64,000 nucleotides of DNA from Bacteroidia bacterium (lineage in GTDB: Bacteria > Bacteroidota > Bacteroidia > Chitinophagales > JAUHXS01), in assembly GCA_030426955.1 (NCBI GenBank), contig JAUHXS010000005.1, forward strand, positions 1-64,000, written 5' to 3'. Shown here piece after piece: positions 45,209 through 54,471 of this stretch (positions within the stretch are counted from its first letter, which is position 1; each line of letters starts with the position of its first letter). A program made the translations under genes and the position numbers. Below the pieces are notes generated by a model that saw only the letters and a list, made by a program, of their open reading frames with translations, had not been told where the DNA came from and did not search any database.

Positions 45209-46695
45209 GCAGAATAATAGTGTGAGGCAAAAATTTCATAATAGCGCTTCTTTTCAAGCTTTGACAGAAGCCAATCATTAAGGTCTATAAACTCAATGGT
45301 ACCCGATATCCAAGGAGTTTCTTTAAGAAACTTTGTGCAAGAATTCTTAAACCTTTGGTTATCCAAAGCAGAAGGACTTAAGCACATTTTGTTCAAAATT
45401 TTTAAAAAGGCAAGATCTTCGCTAAAAATTTCTTTTGAAAGAAGCTCTTTATACCTAAATCGAATAGATTTAATCTTTGATAGCGCAAGGGATAGATTTT
45501 GTAACTCATAATGTAAAATGCATTCAGAAATTAGAATAATAAGTAAAGCGCTATAGCCACTGCGTTTAACAATATTAGTCTCGTATTGCAATATATCCTG
45601 AAGTATAGATAGACATTCTGAGTAATCATTTTGGGCAAAGTGCCAGATATATTGATTGATATGATATGAAAACTCCCTTACTCTGGTGGCACTATAAATA
45701 TCTTTATCTGATAATATACCCAAAAGTTTTTCCGCCTCACTGGTATTATTTAATCTCAGTTGAATAAAAAACATACATTCATAGCAATGAAAAAAATTTG
45801 GATAGGTAGCTTCCTTGGTCGAAACAGAATGTTCTTTTAAAGAGTTTTCCAGTTTGAGATTGATTTTAAGTGCCTCTGAATAATTTTTGTTTTTAACTTT
45901 TATCCAAGCAGCATTGATCAACATTATGTTATATGAATCAATGGCTGTCGAGCTTTCAATGGTTGTATGGCTAGACTCCAGTTTTTGAATGACATTTAAT
46001 AACAACTTTTCAAGGGCAATATACTTTTTCTGATTAAACATGACAACAGCAAGAGAAAATAATATGTGAAATAACTCTATAGAAATTTTTTCCCAGCTAT
46101 ATTGAAGACCAAACTCCTTTAATGTTTCAGATAGCAACTTGCTTAAGTCTGCTCCAGAAAAAGACTCCTTTTGCTTGTTGACTTTTATCATTAAACAAGA
46201 TAGTGCCAATCGGGAGCCAACATCATTTGAAAGTACATTGATAGTCTCATGATAGTCTTCAGAAATTTTTTCAATCCACTCATCAGTAAACACACCACTG
46301 TTTTTTCCTGTGTAAAGCTGTATGTGGTTGATTAGCGTATAAAGCTGTTTTTCTTTAGCATTTTTATAAACTTTTTCCAACAGCTTTTCACCACTTAAAT
46401 AGTAGCCATTATTAAAAAGGAATTTAGCAGATGCAAACCTTGAGACCAGTTGTATATAGATATCATCATTAGCTTCTTTATTGAGGATAAATAGTTCAGC
46501 TTTTTTAAGGAGTCTTTTTCGAGCCATTTGATGCTTATTTGAGCTTTTGGCAACAACATTTCCTAACCTTATCGTATTAAAAAGCAAAAGAGGGCTGTTA
46601 TTTCGTTGACTTTTAGTGTTGCTATTTAGAAATTGTTTAAACGCATTTGCTTCTGCATTAGTAAAACTGTGTATGATGTGCTCTAGTATCTTCAA
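45205..46695 (-). CDS. Unrecognised all-helical (TPR-like) protein, family member C
   Basis: 496 aa, TTG start (MKILEHIIHSFTNAEANAFK); no better codon exists. It is cytoplasmic by sequence. The N-terminal signature FTNAEANAFKQFLNS and LLLFNTI, ARKRLLKKAELF, then the C-terminal signature ECILHYELQNLSLALSKIK and WLLSKLEKKRYYEIF match members A, B and D. The stop overlaps that of the convergent glycoside hydrolase by 4 nt, and the start is divergent from a type B cargo gene (125 nt). Pairwise similarity to A, B and D is low, pointing to old duplications. Confidence 0.78.
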   Translation of the reverse strand: MKILEHIIHSFTNAEANAFKQFLNSNTKSQRNNSPLLLFNTIRLGNVVAKSSNKHQMARKRLLKKAELFILNKEANDDIYIQLVSRFASAKFLFNNGYYLSGEKLLEKVYKNAKEKQLYTLINHIQLYTGKNSGVFTDEWIEKISEDYHETINVLSNDVGSRLALSCLMIKVNKQKESFSGADLSKLLSETLKEFGLQYSWEKISIELFHILFSLAVVMFNQKKYIALEKLLLNVIQKLESSHTTIESSTAIDSYNIMLINAAWIKVKNKNYSEALKINLKLENSLKEHSVSTKEATYPNFFHCYECMFFIQLRLNNTSEAEKLLGILSDKDIYSATRVREFSYHINQYIWHFAQNDYSECLSILQDILQYETNIVKRSGYSALLIILISECILHYELQNLSLALSKIKSIRFRYKELLSKEIFSEDLAFLKILNKMCLSPSALDNQRFKNSCTKFLKETPWISGTIEFIDLNDWLLSKLEKKRYYEIFASHYYSA

Positions 46696-46785
46696 AGACC
46701 AAAATTTATATATTAAGTAATTGATATTTAGATTAAAATAACAAATTTATCTATTTAAATAAAACCATTTTTTGAATTTTTTGAA

Positions 46786-46816
46786 TTGTATTTTGAAAGT
46801 GTTTTTGTTTAGTTTG
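46786..46816 (+). promoter_or_regulatory. Promoter of the 550-aa type B cargo gene
   Basis: TTG (46786-46788), a 20-nt spacer and TTAGTTTG (46809-46816), one base from TAnnTTTG. The box ends 4 nt before ATG 46821, again implying a leaderless or nearly leaderless mRNA. Confidence 0.5.
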
Positions 46817-46820
46817 ATAA

Positions 46821-48473
46821 ATGCAGAGAAGTAGAAAAGTATTATTACTGTTTTTGTTCGTTATATACCAGATGATATTTGCTCAAGATAAGAGAGGTGC
46901 TATCTGGTATTTTGGATATGGTGGTGTAGGAATAGATTTTAGCGATGTAAATAATCCAACACCATTAGATAATGGAGCAAACATGGCAACCAGAGAAGGT
47001 TGTACTTCAGTTTGTGATAGCAATGGAGCACTTCTTTTTTATTCCAATGGTGAGTTTATTTGGGATAGTTCACAGACTCCTATGCCTAATGGAAGCAATT
47101 TATCTGGAAATGAAAGCGCTACTCAATCTGTATTAGCTGCACCAGTAATCGGAGAAGACCATAGGTATTACTTATTTACAGTAGATGCACATGAAAACTC
47201 TGGTGCAAAGGGTTTGCGTTATTCTATTGTTGATATGGACCTTGAAGGAAATGGAACTTTAAGCGAGCCCAAAGGCGATATCGATCCAGCCCACAAAGAC
47301 ATTATGCTGACAACGGGTGCTGTTTCTGAAAAGCTAACGATAGCAAAACATAAAAATGAAAGAGATTATTGGGTAATTGTAAAAACCAATAGCTTGAATG
47401 AGTATCATGCCTTTTTAGTCTCAGAAGAAGGTATTGCAACAACACCTATAACTACAAGCTTTGCCGTTTCTGGAAATCCAAGAGGAGCTCTAGTTGCTTC
47501 TGCAGATGGTGAAATGTTAGTGGAAGCTGATATCAATAGCGTTAATATATATGACTTTGATAATTGTACTGGAAAAATAAAAGATGGCTACCTAACGTTA
47601 AGCACTTCCTACACCTATGGAGTTTGCTTTTCACCTAATGACTCTATCATCTATTTTGCAGATGGTATTGTAGCTGGAAAAGGGAGGCTTTTTACTTTTG
47701 ATAGATATAGCAATGATATTTTAGGCTCAGTAGATACAATAGCTTTTTCGACTATCAGACCAAGAGCGATGAAACTAGGGATAGATCAAAAAATATACTT
47801 TACGGACTTTTCTAGCACTAAGCTTATTCATACTATTCAAAACCCTAATGACAGATTTAATCCCCAGATCAAAGACAGCACTTTTGTGTTTAGCTTTCCA
47901 GGAGTAAGATATGGGTTGCCCAATAACTATTTCCCTTCATTAATTAACATTGTGGAGGACAAAAAACTAGCTATAAATGATACCACAATTTGTTCCGAGG
48001 CGCCTATTAGTATTGGACTAGCCAATAAGGATAGTTCGTTACAATACATATGGACAAATAATATTAGCATGGATACCTTAGAAGGTTCGAGTCCATTAGC
48101 TTATATATCACAAAGTATTACATTTCATGTATCAACTGTAGGGGTCTGTAGTCAAATACTTGATAAAGACACCACTACAATTACTATATCTGAAGAATTA
48201 TGTAATACGCAGTTATTTATTCCAAATGCTGTTTCATTGAATAGTGATGGAATAAATGACTATCTGAATATAATTAAGGAGGGAGATATAGTGATCGATC
48301 AGTTTATTTTATATGATCGATATGGAAAAAAAGTTTTTGATAACAATCATTTGAATGAATTAAGAAATGGTGTTCTTTTTGAAAATAGCGCTCTAGTTTA
48401 TATCTTGACTTATACCGAAAAAGGAATATCTAAAATAAAAACAGGCAGTATTTTAGCCTTAAATAATGAATAG
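46821..48473 (+). CDS. T9SS type B cargo with WD40-like propeller
   Basis: 550 aa. The signal peptide spans 1-~21 (YQMIFAQ). Residues ~23-375 form the same propeller as the 15056-17137 protein (GAIWYFGYGGVGIDF, CDSNGALLFYSNG, SPNDSIIYFADG). An Ig-like domain (~380-460) and a type B sorting domain (IPNAVSLNSDGINDYL, LYDRYGKKVFD) complete it; no PKD module is seen. The stop is directly followed by the ATG of the next type B cargo, so the two form an operon and probably reach the surface together. Confidence 0.85.
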   Translation: MQRSRKVLLLFLFVIYQMIFAQDKRGAIWYFGYGGVGIDFSDVNNPTPLDNGANMATREGCTSVCDSNGALLFYSNGEFIWDSSQTPMPNGSNLSGNESATQSVLAAPVIGEDHRYYLFTVDAHENSGAKGLRYSIVDMDLEGNGTLSEPKGDIDPAHKDIMLTTGAVSEKLTIAKHKNERDYWVIVKTNSLNEYHAFLVSEEGIATTPITTSFAVSGNPRGALVASADGEMLVEADINSVNIYDFDNCTGKIKDGYLTLSTSYTYGVCFSPNDSIIYFADGIVAGKGRLFTFDRYSNDILGSVDTIAFSTIRPRAMKLGIDQKIYFTDFSSTKLIHTIQNPNDRFNPQIKDSTFVFSFPGVRYGLPNNYFPSLINIVEDKKLAINDTTICSEAPISIGLANKDSSLQYIWTNNISMDTLEGSSPLAYISQSITFHVSTVGVCSQILDKDTTTITISEELCNTQLFIPNAVSLNSDGINDYLNIIKEGDIVIDQFILYDRYGKKVFDNNHLNELRNGVLFENSALVYILTYTEKGISKIKTGSILALNNE

Positions 48474-50618
48474 ATGATAAAAACAATAAAGCTCGGATTA
48501 CTTTGCTTGTTGTTCTTTTCAAAAGCATTTTCACAAGTGCCTTTTGATTGGATACAAAGTATTAGCGGAAAAGCTCTTCAATCAAATAATGGTGCTTTTA
48601 GTAATGCTTTAGCAATAGATATGGAAGATAATGTAGTATCTTTTTTAACATCAGTAGATACAACATATCTTAATGGAACAATGGTAATTTGTGGTCCTAC
48701 ACCCGAACCATTGATCTTAAAACATACTAAAGAAGGTAGTCTTTTGTGGAGCAAGAAGCTTAATACTCCAGTTTCTGATATTTGTACAGACCAAGACAAT
48801 AATATCTACTTAGTAGGTAGTTTTAATGATTCCATTGAAATAGACGGAATAAAAACATATTCAAATGGTTATAGAGATGCATATATAGCAAAACTATCTC
48901 CGGGAGGAGTTTGCTTATGGATTAGAAATGGGGGAACAAAAAATCAGAATGATTATGGTTATGGCGTTATTGCTGATATACATGGCAATGTGTTTTTAAC
49001 TGGGATGTTTGCGGAGACAGATTCAGCCTATTTTGGATCTGAATATGTGATATCAAATGGAGGAGAAGATTTTTACTTAGCAAAGTATGATGCTGCAAGC
49101 GGAAATGAAATATGGGTAAGAAGCGGAGGATCTCCATCTCCTGGAACAGCTCAAGATGAAGGAGATGCAGTAGGAGTAGATAGTTTTGGAAATGTTTATG
49201 TATGGGGAAAACATTTATATAATGCAGAATTTGAAGGAACCGTTATTACGACAGGAAGCGTTTTATCTGACAATCTTTTTTTAGCAAAATATTCACCATC
49301 GGGAGGCTTAGATTGGATAAGGCAGGTATATGGAGTGGGAAGTTACAAAGCTAAAGATATTGCAGTAGATAATGCAGGCAATTCATATGTAACTGGATTG
49401 TTTAATAGAGATGCAAACTTTGACGGTTCAACAGTATTATCTGCAGGAGGAAATACATTTCAACCCGACTTTTTTGTTGCTAAATATGACTTCAATGGAA
49501 ACCTAGCTTGGGTAAGACAAATGGGTGATATGAGTGGTACTCTGTCTCTAGATTTCGCTTCTTCAGTAGCATTGGACAAATGTAATCAGCAGATTTACAT
49601 TAGTGGCAGAATTGCTCCATTTGAGGACAGTCTGACGATATTAGGTGATACAATAACCGCTCCAATTTCTTCTTACATAATTAACTATGATGAAAACGGT
49701 AATCGAAATTGGCTATTAACTAGCACGGATGCTATAAATGGATTGGCAGTAGACGAAAACTCAAATTTTTATCTTGCCGGGTCTTATACAGATACATTAA
49801 TAATAAACGATAATGAGTTAATAAGTACTGGTGCAAGCGATGCTTTTGTAGCAAAGATGAAGTTTAATGCCAATATCAACTTTCCATTATCAGATACCAT
49901 CTTTTGCAATTTAGAAAATGCGTCTATTAATATTGGCAATCCAATGGAATCAGGGTTGGAATATACTTGGGAGCCTGCAATAAATCTATCCGATAGCAGT
50001 AGCTCGGATCCACTAGCTACTATTGATACAACAACAACATTTTATGTAAATATAGAAGGGGAAAATTGTGCCTCTTATGAAGACTCTCTTACCATTTATA
50101 TAGCTCCTCCTTTAGTAGGTGGTGCTTGTTGTGATACTGTAGTTAAGAAGGGAACAGAGGTTACAAGCATAGCAGAAGGCGGTGCTTCTTATCAGTGGCA
50201 AGCTGCTGAAGGAGAAATATTAAGCAACGAGCAAGAGGTTTCCCTAGTGGTTGATGACGTAACAAAGCTCTTTGTAAATATTGTTGATTCGAATAGTTGC
50301 GAGCACCTTGACTCTGTTTTGATAGATATCATATTACCTGATATGGCACTGTTTGTACCTAATGCTTTTTCTCCAGATCAAAGGGGAGAAAATAAACAGT
50401 TTGTAACTATTGTAGAAGGCTATGAAGATTACCATTTAGCTATATATGATCGATTAGGAAAATTAGTTTTTGAATCATTTGACCAAACAAACAAATGGAT
50501 TGGAGCGGATAACCAAGGAATCAAAGTTGGAGAGGGTGTGTATCAGTACCAGTTGAAAGTAGTTGATAATAAAAATGAATTGATATATCAAAAAGGAAAC
50601 ATTACTTTATTGAGGTAG
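48474..50618 (+). CDS. T9SS type B cargo with SBBP-type repeats
   Basis: 714 aa. The signal peptide spans 1-~20 (KAFSQ). Residues ~25-465 carry SBBP-type repeats, with blocks VDSFGNVYVWGK, VDNAGNSYVTGLF and DENSNFYLAGSY. Two Ig-like segments follow (~470-620), then a type B sorting domain (LFVPNAFSPDQRGENKQF, IYDRLGKLVFESF). It is the second gene of a two-cargo operon (0 nt from the first) and converges on mutL, 5 nt apart. Confidence 0.85.
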   Translation: MIKTIKLGLLCLLFFSKAFSQVPFDWIQSISGKALQSNNGAFSNALAIDMEDNVVSFLTSVDTTYLNGTMVICGPTPEPLILKHTKEGSLLWSKKLNTPVSDICTDQDNNIYLVGSFNDSIEIDGIKTYSNGYRDAYIAKLSPGGVCLWIRNGGTKNQNDYGYGVIADIHGNVFLTGMFAETDSAYFGSEYVISNGGEDFYLAKYDAASGNEIWVRSGGSPSPGTAQDEGDAVGVDSFGNVYVWGKHLYNAEFEGTVITTGSVLSDNLFLAKYSPSGGLDWIRQVYGVGSYKAKDIAVDNAGNSYVTGLFNRDANFDGSTVLSAGGNTFQPDFFVAKYDFNGNLAWVRQMGDMSGTLSLDFASSVALDKCNQQIYISGRIAPFEDSLTILGDTITAPISSYIINYDENGNRNWLLTSTDAINGLAVDENSNFYLAGSYTDTLIINDNELISTGASDAFVAKMKFNANINFPLSDTIFCNLENASINIGNPMESGLEYTWEPAINLSDSSSSDPLATIDTTTTFYVNIEGENCASYEDSLTIYIAPPLVGGACCDTVVKKGTEVTSIAEGGASYQWQAAEGEILSNEQEVSLVVDDVTKLFVNIVDSNSCEHLDSVLIDIILPDMALFVPNAFSPDQRGENKQFVTIVEGYEDYHLAIYDRLGKLVFESFDQTNKWIGADNQGIKVGEGVYQYQLKVVDNKNELIYQKGNITLLR

Positions 50619-50623
50619 AGCGG

Positions 50624-52432
50624 TTAAAACAATTTCTCCAACTCATCAACCCCCAAAACCTTGATTACCCTTTTCCCATCGGGTGTATATTGAGGATTTT
50701 CGCACTCGAATAAAGATTGCAACAAGGCATCCATTTCTGATGAAGCTAGCTTTTTCCCTTTTTTAATAGAGGATGACTTGGCTAAAGATCGTAACATGAT
50801 TTCTCTATTAGAAAGCTTTAAATTGTTTTGACTGTTTTTAAACTGCTCTAACAATTGCTCTATCAAATATTCAGGATTTGCGTCTGTAATATCTGCTGGA
50901 ATCCCATTGATGATAAAAGCATTTTTGCCAAACTCCTCGATATCAAATCCCAGAGCATTAACGTCTTCTAAAATATCTTTCATTAGAGTGGCATCTGATG
51001 CTGTTAACTCAATGGTTTTGGTAAACAGCTCTTTCTGGGTGGTGGAATCATTGTTCTCAAGAGAGCTAAATAGCGCATCATACAAGATTCGTTCATGAGC
51101 ATGCTGCTGATGTACAATAACCATTCCTGTTTTTGTTTGAGCAACAATGTATGTCTGATGAATTTGAATTGGATTAAAAAAATCCTCTGTCGGAGCGACT
51201 GTTTCTTGTTGACTTTTTTCTGTCTCAAAAAGTTCTTTTTCAACTTGGGTTGGAATACTCGGCTTAGACGCCACTTTATAAAGCTCCTCCCAATTATCGA
51301 CATTTTTGGTATGAAGACTTGTATTTCTAAACGACGAGGAAGTAGAAACATTTGTTGCTTTCAAATCCTTAGGTGGACCTTTTACTACACTTGGTAAAGA
51401 ACTAAAAGTTGTTTCTTGTTCAAAGTCTAAAGTAGGTGTTACGCTATATTGACCTAGTGCATGTTTTACCGCAGAATTGACAAAAGCGTAGACAATCTTC
51501 TCATCATCAAACTTGATTTCTTGTTTGGTTGGATGCACATTAATGTCAATCCGCTTAGGATCAATCTCAAGCGATAAAATATATAACGGATAAGTCTTAC
51601 TTGGCAAAATATCTTCAAAAGCACCCATGACCGCGTGATTTAAGTAAGCACTTTTGATAAATCGATTATTCACAAAGAAAAACTGCTCTCCCCTGGTCTT
51701 TTTGGCAAATTCCGCCTTACCAATGAATCCGGAAATATTAACTACCTCTGTTTTTTCTTCAACAGGTACTAACTTCTGATTGTATCGATCACCAAAAATC
51801 GCAATAATACGCTGGCGTAGATTGCCACTTTTTAAACGAAAAACTTCCAAATCATCGTGATATAAGTCAAAAGAAATTTCTGGATGTATCAAGGCAATTC
51901 TCTGAAACTCGTCAATGATGTGACGCATCTCGACTGAGTTCGACTTCAAAAAATTTCTTCTGGCCGGCACATTAAAGAAAAGATTTTTTACCGCTATTGA
52001 AGTACCTGGATTACTTTGACATGCTTCCTGAGATTTAACCTCCGTTCCTTGAATATTTATCTTTGTGCCTAAGTCTTCATCGTGCTTTTTGGACTTTAAT
52101 TCCACTTGGGCAATCGCCGCAATGGATGCCAATGCCTCTCCCCGAAATCCCATTGTCCTAATCTCGAAGAGATCATCTACACTCTTTATCTTGGATGTAG
52201 CATGCTTTTCAAAGCACATTCTGGCATCTGTTTCAGACATACCACAACCATTGTCAATAACTTGGATGAGCTTACTTCCTGCCTCTTTTACAATTAATTT
52301 AATGTAAGTCGCCCCTGCATCTATGGCATTTTCCATCAACTCCTTTACAGCTGAGGAAGGTCTTTGTATAACCTCTCCTGCTGCAATTTGATTGGCTACT
52401 GGATCAGGAAGTAAATTGATAATATCTGCCAT
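50624..52432 (-). CDS. mutL: DNA mismatch repair protein MutL
   Basis: 602 aa. The GHKL ATPase N-terminal half is intact: IAAGEVIQRPSSAVKELMEN, IDNGCGM and TMGFRGEALASIA. The C-terminal endonuclease/dimerisation domain (~410-602) has the metal-site region as VHQQHAHERILYD. The consensus Asp is His here and the last Glu is Asp, so endonuclease activity may be altered. A small tail-anchored protein gene lies 3 nt upstream. Confidence 0.95.
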   Translation of the reverse strand: MADIINLLPDPVANQIAAGEVIQRPSSAVKELMENAIDAGATYIKLIVKEAGSKLIQVIDNGCGMSETDARMCFEKHATSKIKSVDDLFEIRTMGFRGEALASIAAIAQVELKSKKHDEDLGTKINIQGTEVKSQEACQSNPGTSIAVKNLFFNVPARRNFLKSNSVEMRHIIDEFQRIALIHPEISFDLYHDDLEVFRLKSGNLRQRIIAIFGDRYNQKLVPVEEKTEVVNISGFIGKAEFAKKTRGEQFFFVNNRFIKSAYLNHAVMGAFEDILPSKTYPLYILSLEIDPKRIDINVHPTKQEIKFDDEKIVYAFVNSAVKHALGQYSVTPTLDFEQETTFSSLPSVVKGPPKDLKATNVSTSSSFRNTSLHTKNVDNWEELYKVASKPSIPTQVEKELFETEKSQQETVAPTEDFFNPIQIHQTYIVAQTKTGMVIVHQQHAHERILYDALFSSLENNDSTTQKELFTKTIELTASDATLMKDILEDVNALGFDIEEFGKNAFIINGIPADITDANPEYLIEQLLEQFKNSQNNLKLSNREIMLRSLAKSSSIKKGKKLASSEMDALLQSLFECENPQYTPDGKRVIKVLGVDELEKLF

Positions 52433-52435
52433 GGA

Positions 52436-52702
52436 CTAAAAGTATAGAAAGTATGCTAGTAAAGATAATATGATAATAATTACGACAAGTCGCCTAGTTC
52501 GGTTTTGGTTTGATCTTCTTAACGAGCTTCGGTGTGTTTGATACAACTTGGCAATTTCTGTTTTATGCTGTATTCCTGCTGAGTGCTCTTTTTCTGATGC
52601 AGCTATCCGCTCCTCTAATTCTTCCTTAATGGGATCAAAATACAAAGGCTGATATTCAAATCGTCTAAACTTTGGAAGTCGGAAAAACTTTGAAAACATC
52701 AT
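52436..52702 (-). CDS. Small tail-anchored membrane protein upstream of mutL
   Basis: 88 aa from ATG 52702 (MMFSKFFRLPKFRRFEYQP), with a second ATG 3 nt on. There is a charged middle (KEELEERIAASEKEHSAG) and an Arg-rich stretch, then a single C-terminal membrane helix (RLVVIIIILSLLAYFLYF). The frame stays open to 52750, but a TATCTTTG box at 52707-52714 places transcription start at the ATG pair. Such short proteins commonly accompany mutL in Bacteroidota; their function is unknown to me. Confidence 0.65.
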   Translation of the reverse strand: MMFSKFFRLPKFRRFEYQPLYFDPIKEELEERIAASEKEHSAGIQHKTEIAKLYQTHRSSLRRSNQNRTRRLVVIIIILSLLAYFLYF

Positions 52703-52706
52703 ACTA

Positions 52707-52714
52707 CAAAGATA
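52707..52714 (-). promoter_or_regulatory. -7 box (TATCTTTG) of the small protein-mutL operon
   Basis: Exact TAnnTTTG match on the minus strand ending 4 nt before the ATG at 52702. This implies a leaderless transcript and rules out the longer frame. No -33 TTG is well placed. Confidence 0.5.
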
Positions 52715-52806
52715 ATCATTTGCGATTTGATCCATTGAAGACTGCAGCAAATAAATTTATGGACAATTCGTACAAAAGAACTAATTTTAAAGTCTAAATC
52801 AACAAC

Positions 52807-54243
52807 ATGCTCAGGCAGCGGTTAAGCCAAAAACTTCTTCAAAAATTATCTCCTCAGCAGATTCAGCTGATGAAGTTGTTGCAGGTACCGACTTTGATGT
52901 TGGATCAACGTATTAAAGATGAGCTAGAGGCCAACCCAGCTTTGGAAGAGGGCTCAGGTGAAGATAATGATCAATTGGAGGAGGGTCCTTTGAGCGATGA
53001 ACTGGATATGAGCGATTACTTGTCAGGTGATGATGAGAGCATTGCTTACAAAATGCGTTCACGCAGTTCAGGAAGTAGTGAAGATGATAATAAAAAGATT
53101 CCCATTCCAGTATCCAATACCTTTCATGAACACCTTGATCAACAACTTGGCTTAAAAGATCTGGATGAAAAAGATTATCTAATTGCTAAACAAATCATCG
53201 GAAGTATAGATGAAGATGGCTATCTCAGAAGAGAAATAGAAGCTATTACTGATGACTTGGCTTTTGCACAAAACATCATTGTATCTGAAGAAGAAGTTTG
53301 CAAAGTGCTTGAAGTGGTTCAGACATTTGATCCAATTGGTGTTGGAGCAAGGGACTTGCAAGAAAGTCTGCTCATTCAATTAAAGCGCAAGTCTAAAAAA
53401 GACGATGCCTATGCCATCGCAATCGAAATAGTCAAAGATCACTTTGAAGATTTTGCCAAAAAGCATTACGAAAAGCTGATGAGCAAGCTCAATATTAATG
53501 ATAATGACTTAAAAGATGCGGTAGAAGATATTCGAAGCCTAAACCCAAAGCCGGCAAGTGGTTACTCAGAAAATACAGGTGGTAAAAGTATTCAACATGT
53601 TATTCCTGATTTTACGATAATTAATAACCAAGGTGAGCTAGAAATAATTCTCAATTCTAAAAATGCTCCTGAGCTCAATATTAGCGAATCTTATAAATCT
53701 ATGTTAGCATCCTATGAAGCTTCAAAGAAAAAAGATAAGCAACAAAAAGAAGCTGTTTTATTTATTAAGCAGAAACTAGATGCAGCTCAGTGGTTTATTG
53801 ATGCCATTCGACAAAGACAAGCCACACTAAATGCAACAATGGGGGCTATTTTAGAATATCAGTATGACTACTTTCTGACTGGTGATGAAACAAAACTGAA
53901 GCCAATGGTTTTAAAAAACATTGCTGACTTGACGGGTCTTGATGTGTCTACTGTATCAAGGGTGACAAGCAGCAAGTACGTTCAAACAGAGTTTGGCACA
54001 AAGCTTTTGAAGTATTTCTTTTCAGAAGGCATTCAAAACGAAGATGGAGAGGAAGTCTCCACCAAAGAGGTTAAAAGCAAGTTGGCAGAATTTGTCGAAA
54101 ATGAAAACAAGAAAAAACCATTATCAGATCAAGCGTTGATGGATATGTTGAAGGAAGAAGGGTATAATATTGCTCGTAGAACCGTTGCTAAATATAGAGA
54201 ACAACTTAATATACCGGTAGCAAGATTGAGAAAAGAAATATAG
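52807..54243 (+). CDS. rpoN: RNA polymerase sigma-54 factor
   Basis: 478 aa. The Gln-rich region I (LSQKLLQKLSPQQIQLMKLL) binds enhancer-activators. An acidic region II follows, then the core-binding region, the HTH (LTGLDVSTVSRVTSSKYV) and the RpoN box (ARRTVAKYRE) near the C-terminus. It directs transcription from -24/-12 promoters. It is divergent from the mutL operon with 104 bp between; no AAA+ activator gene is in the window. Confidence 0.96.
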   Translation: MLRQRLSQKLLQKLSPQQIQLMKLLQVPTLMLDQRIKDELEANPALEEGSGEDNDQLEEGPLSDELDMSDYLSGDDESIAYKMRSRSSGSSEDDNKKIPIPVSNTFHEHLDQQLGLKDLDEKDYLIAKQIIGSIDEDGYLRREIEAITDDLAFAQNIIVSEEEVCKVLEVVQTFDPIGVGARDLQESLLIQLKRKSKKDDAYAIAIEIVKDHFEDFAKKHYEKLMSKLNINDNDLKDAVEDIRSLNPKPASGYSENTGGKSIQHVIPDFTIINNQGELEIILNSKNAPELNISESYKSMLASYEASKKKDKQQKEAVLFIKQKLDAAQWFIDAIRQRQATLNATMGAILEYQYDYFLTGDETKLKPMVLKNIADLTGLDVSTVSRVTSSKYVQTEFGTKLLKYFFSEGIQNEDGEEVSTKEVKSKLAEFVENENKKKPLSDQALMDMLKEEGYNIARRTVAKYREQLNIPVARLRKEI

Positions 54244-54293
54244 CTAGGTGATAATGGGTAGTAGAGAAATAAAGTGTAAAGTAGCTCATTACA

Positions 54294-54415
54294 ACCTTCT
54301 AAAGCATACTGTCATTTCGACGTTAGGAGAAATCTAACTTTTTGTTTTATTAAAGGTAGATTTTTCACTCCGTTCAAAATGACAAAAATGTTTATTTCTA
54401 TTGGTTTTAGAAGGT
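54294..54415. repeat. Nested inverted-repeat (MITE-like) element
   Basis: The outer arms are ACCTTCTAAA (54294-54303) and TTTAGAAGGT (54406-54415), perfectly complementary. Inner arms are TGTCATTTCGACG (54310-54322), against CGTTCAAAATGACA (54371-54384), and AGAAATCTA (54329-54337), against TAGATTTTT (54357-54365). The whole ~122-bp unit folds on itself and contains no gene. The GTCATTTCGACG...GAGAAATCT motif is of the kind often dispersed in Bacteroidota genomes. Confidence 0.6.
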
Positions 54416-54471
54416 CTTAATTTATTAGTAAATTAGTTCAATCTTAAAACCGTACTGATTTAGTAAATATA

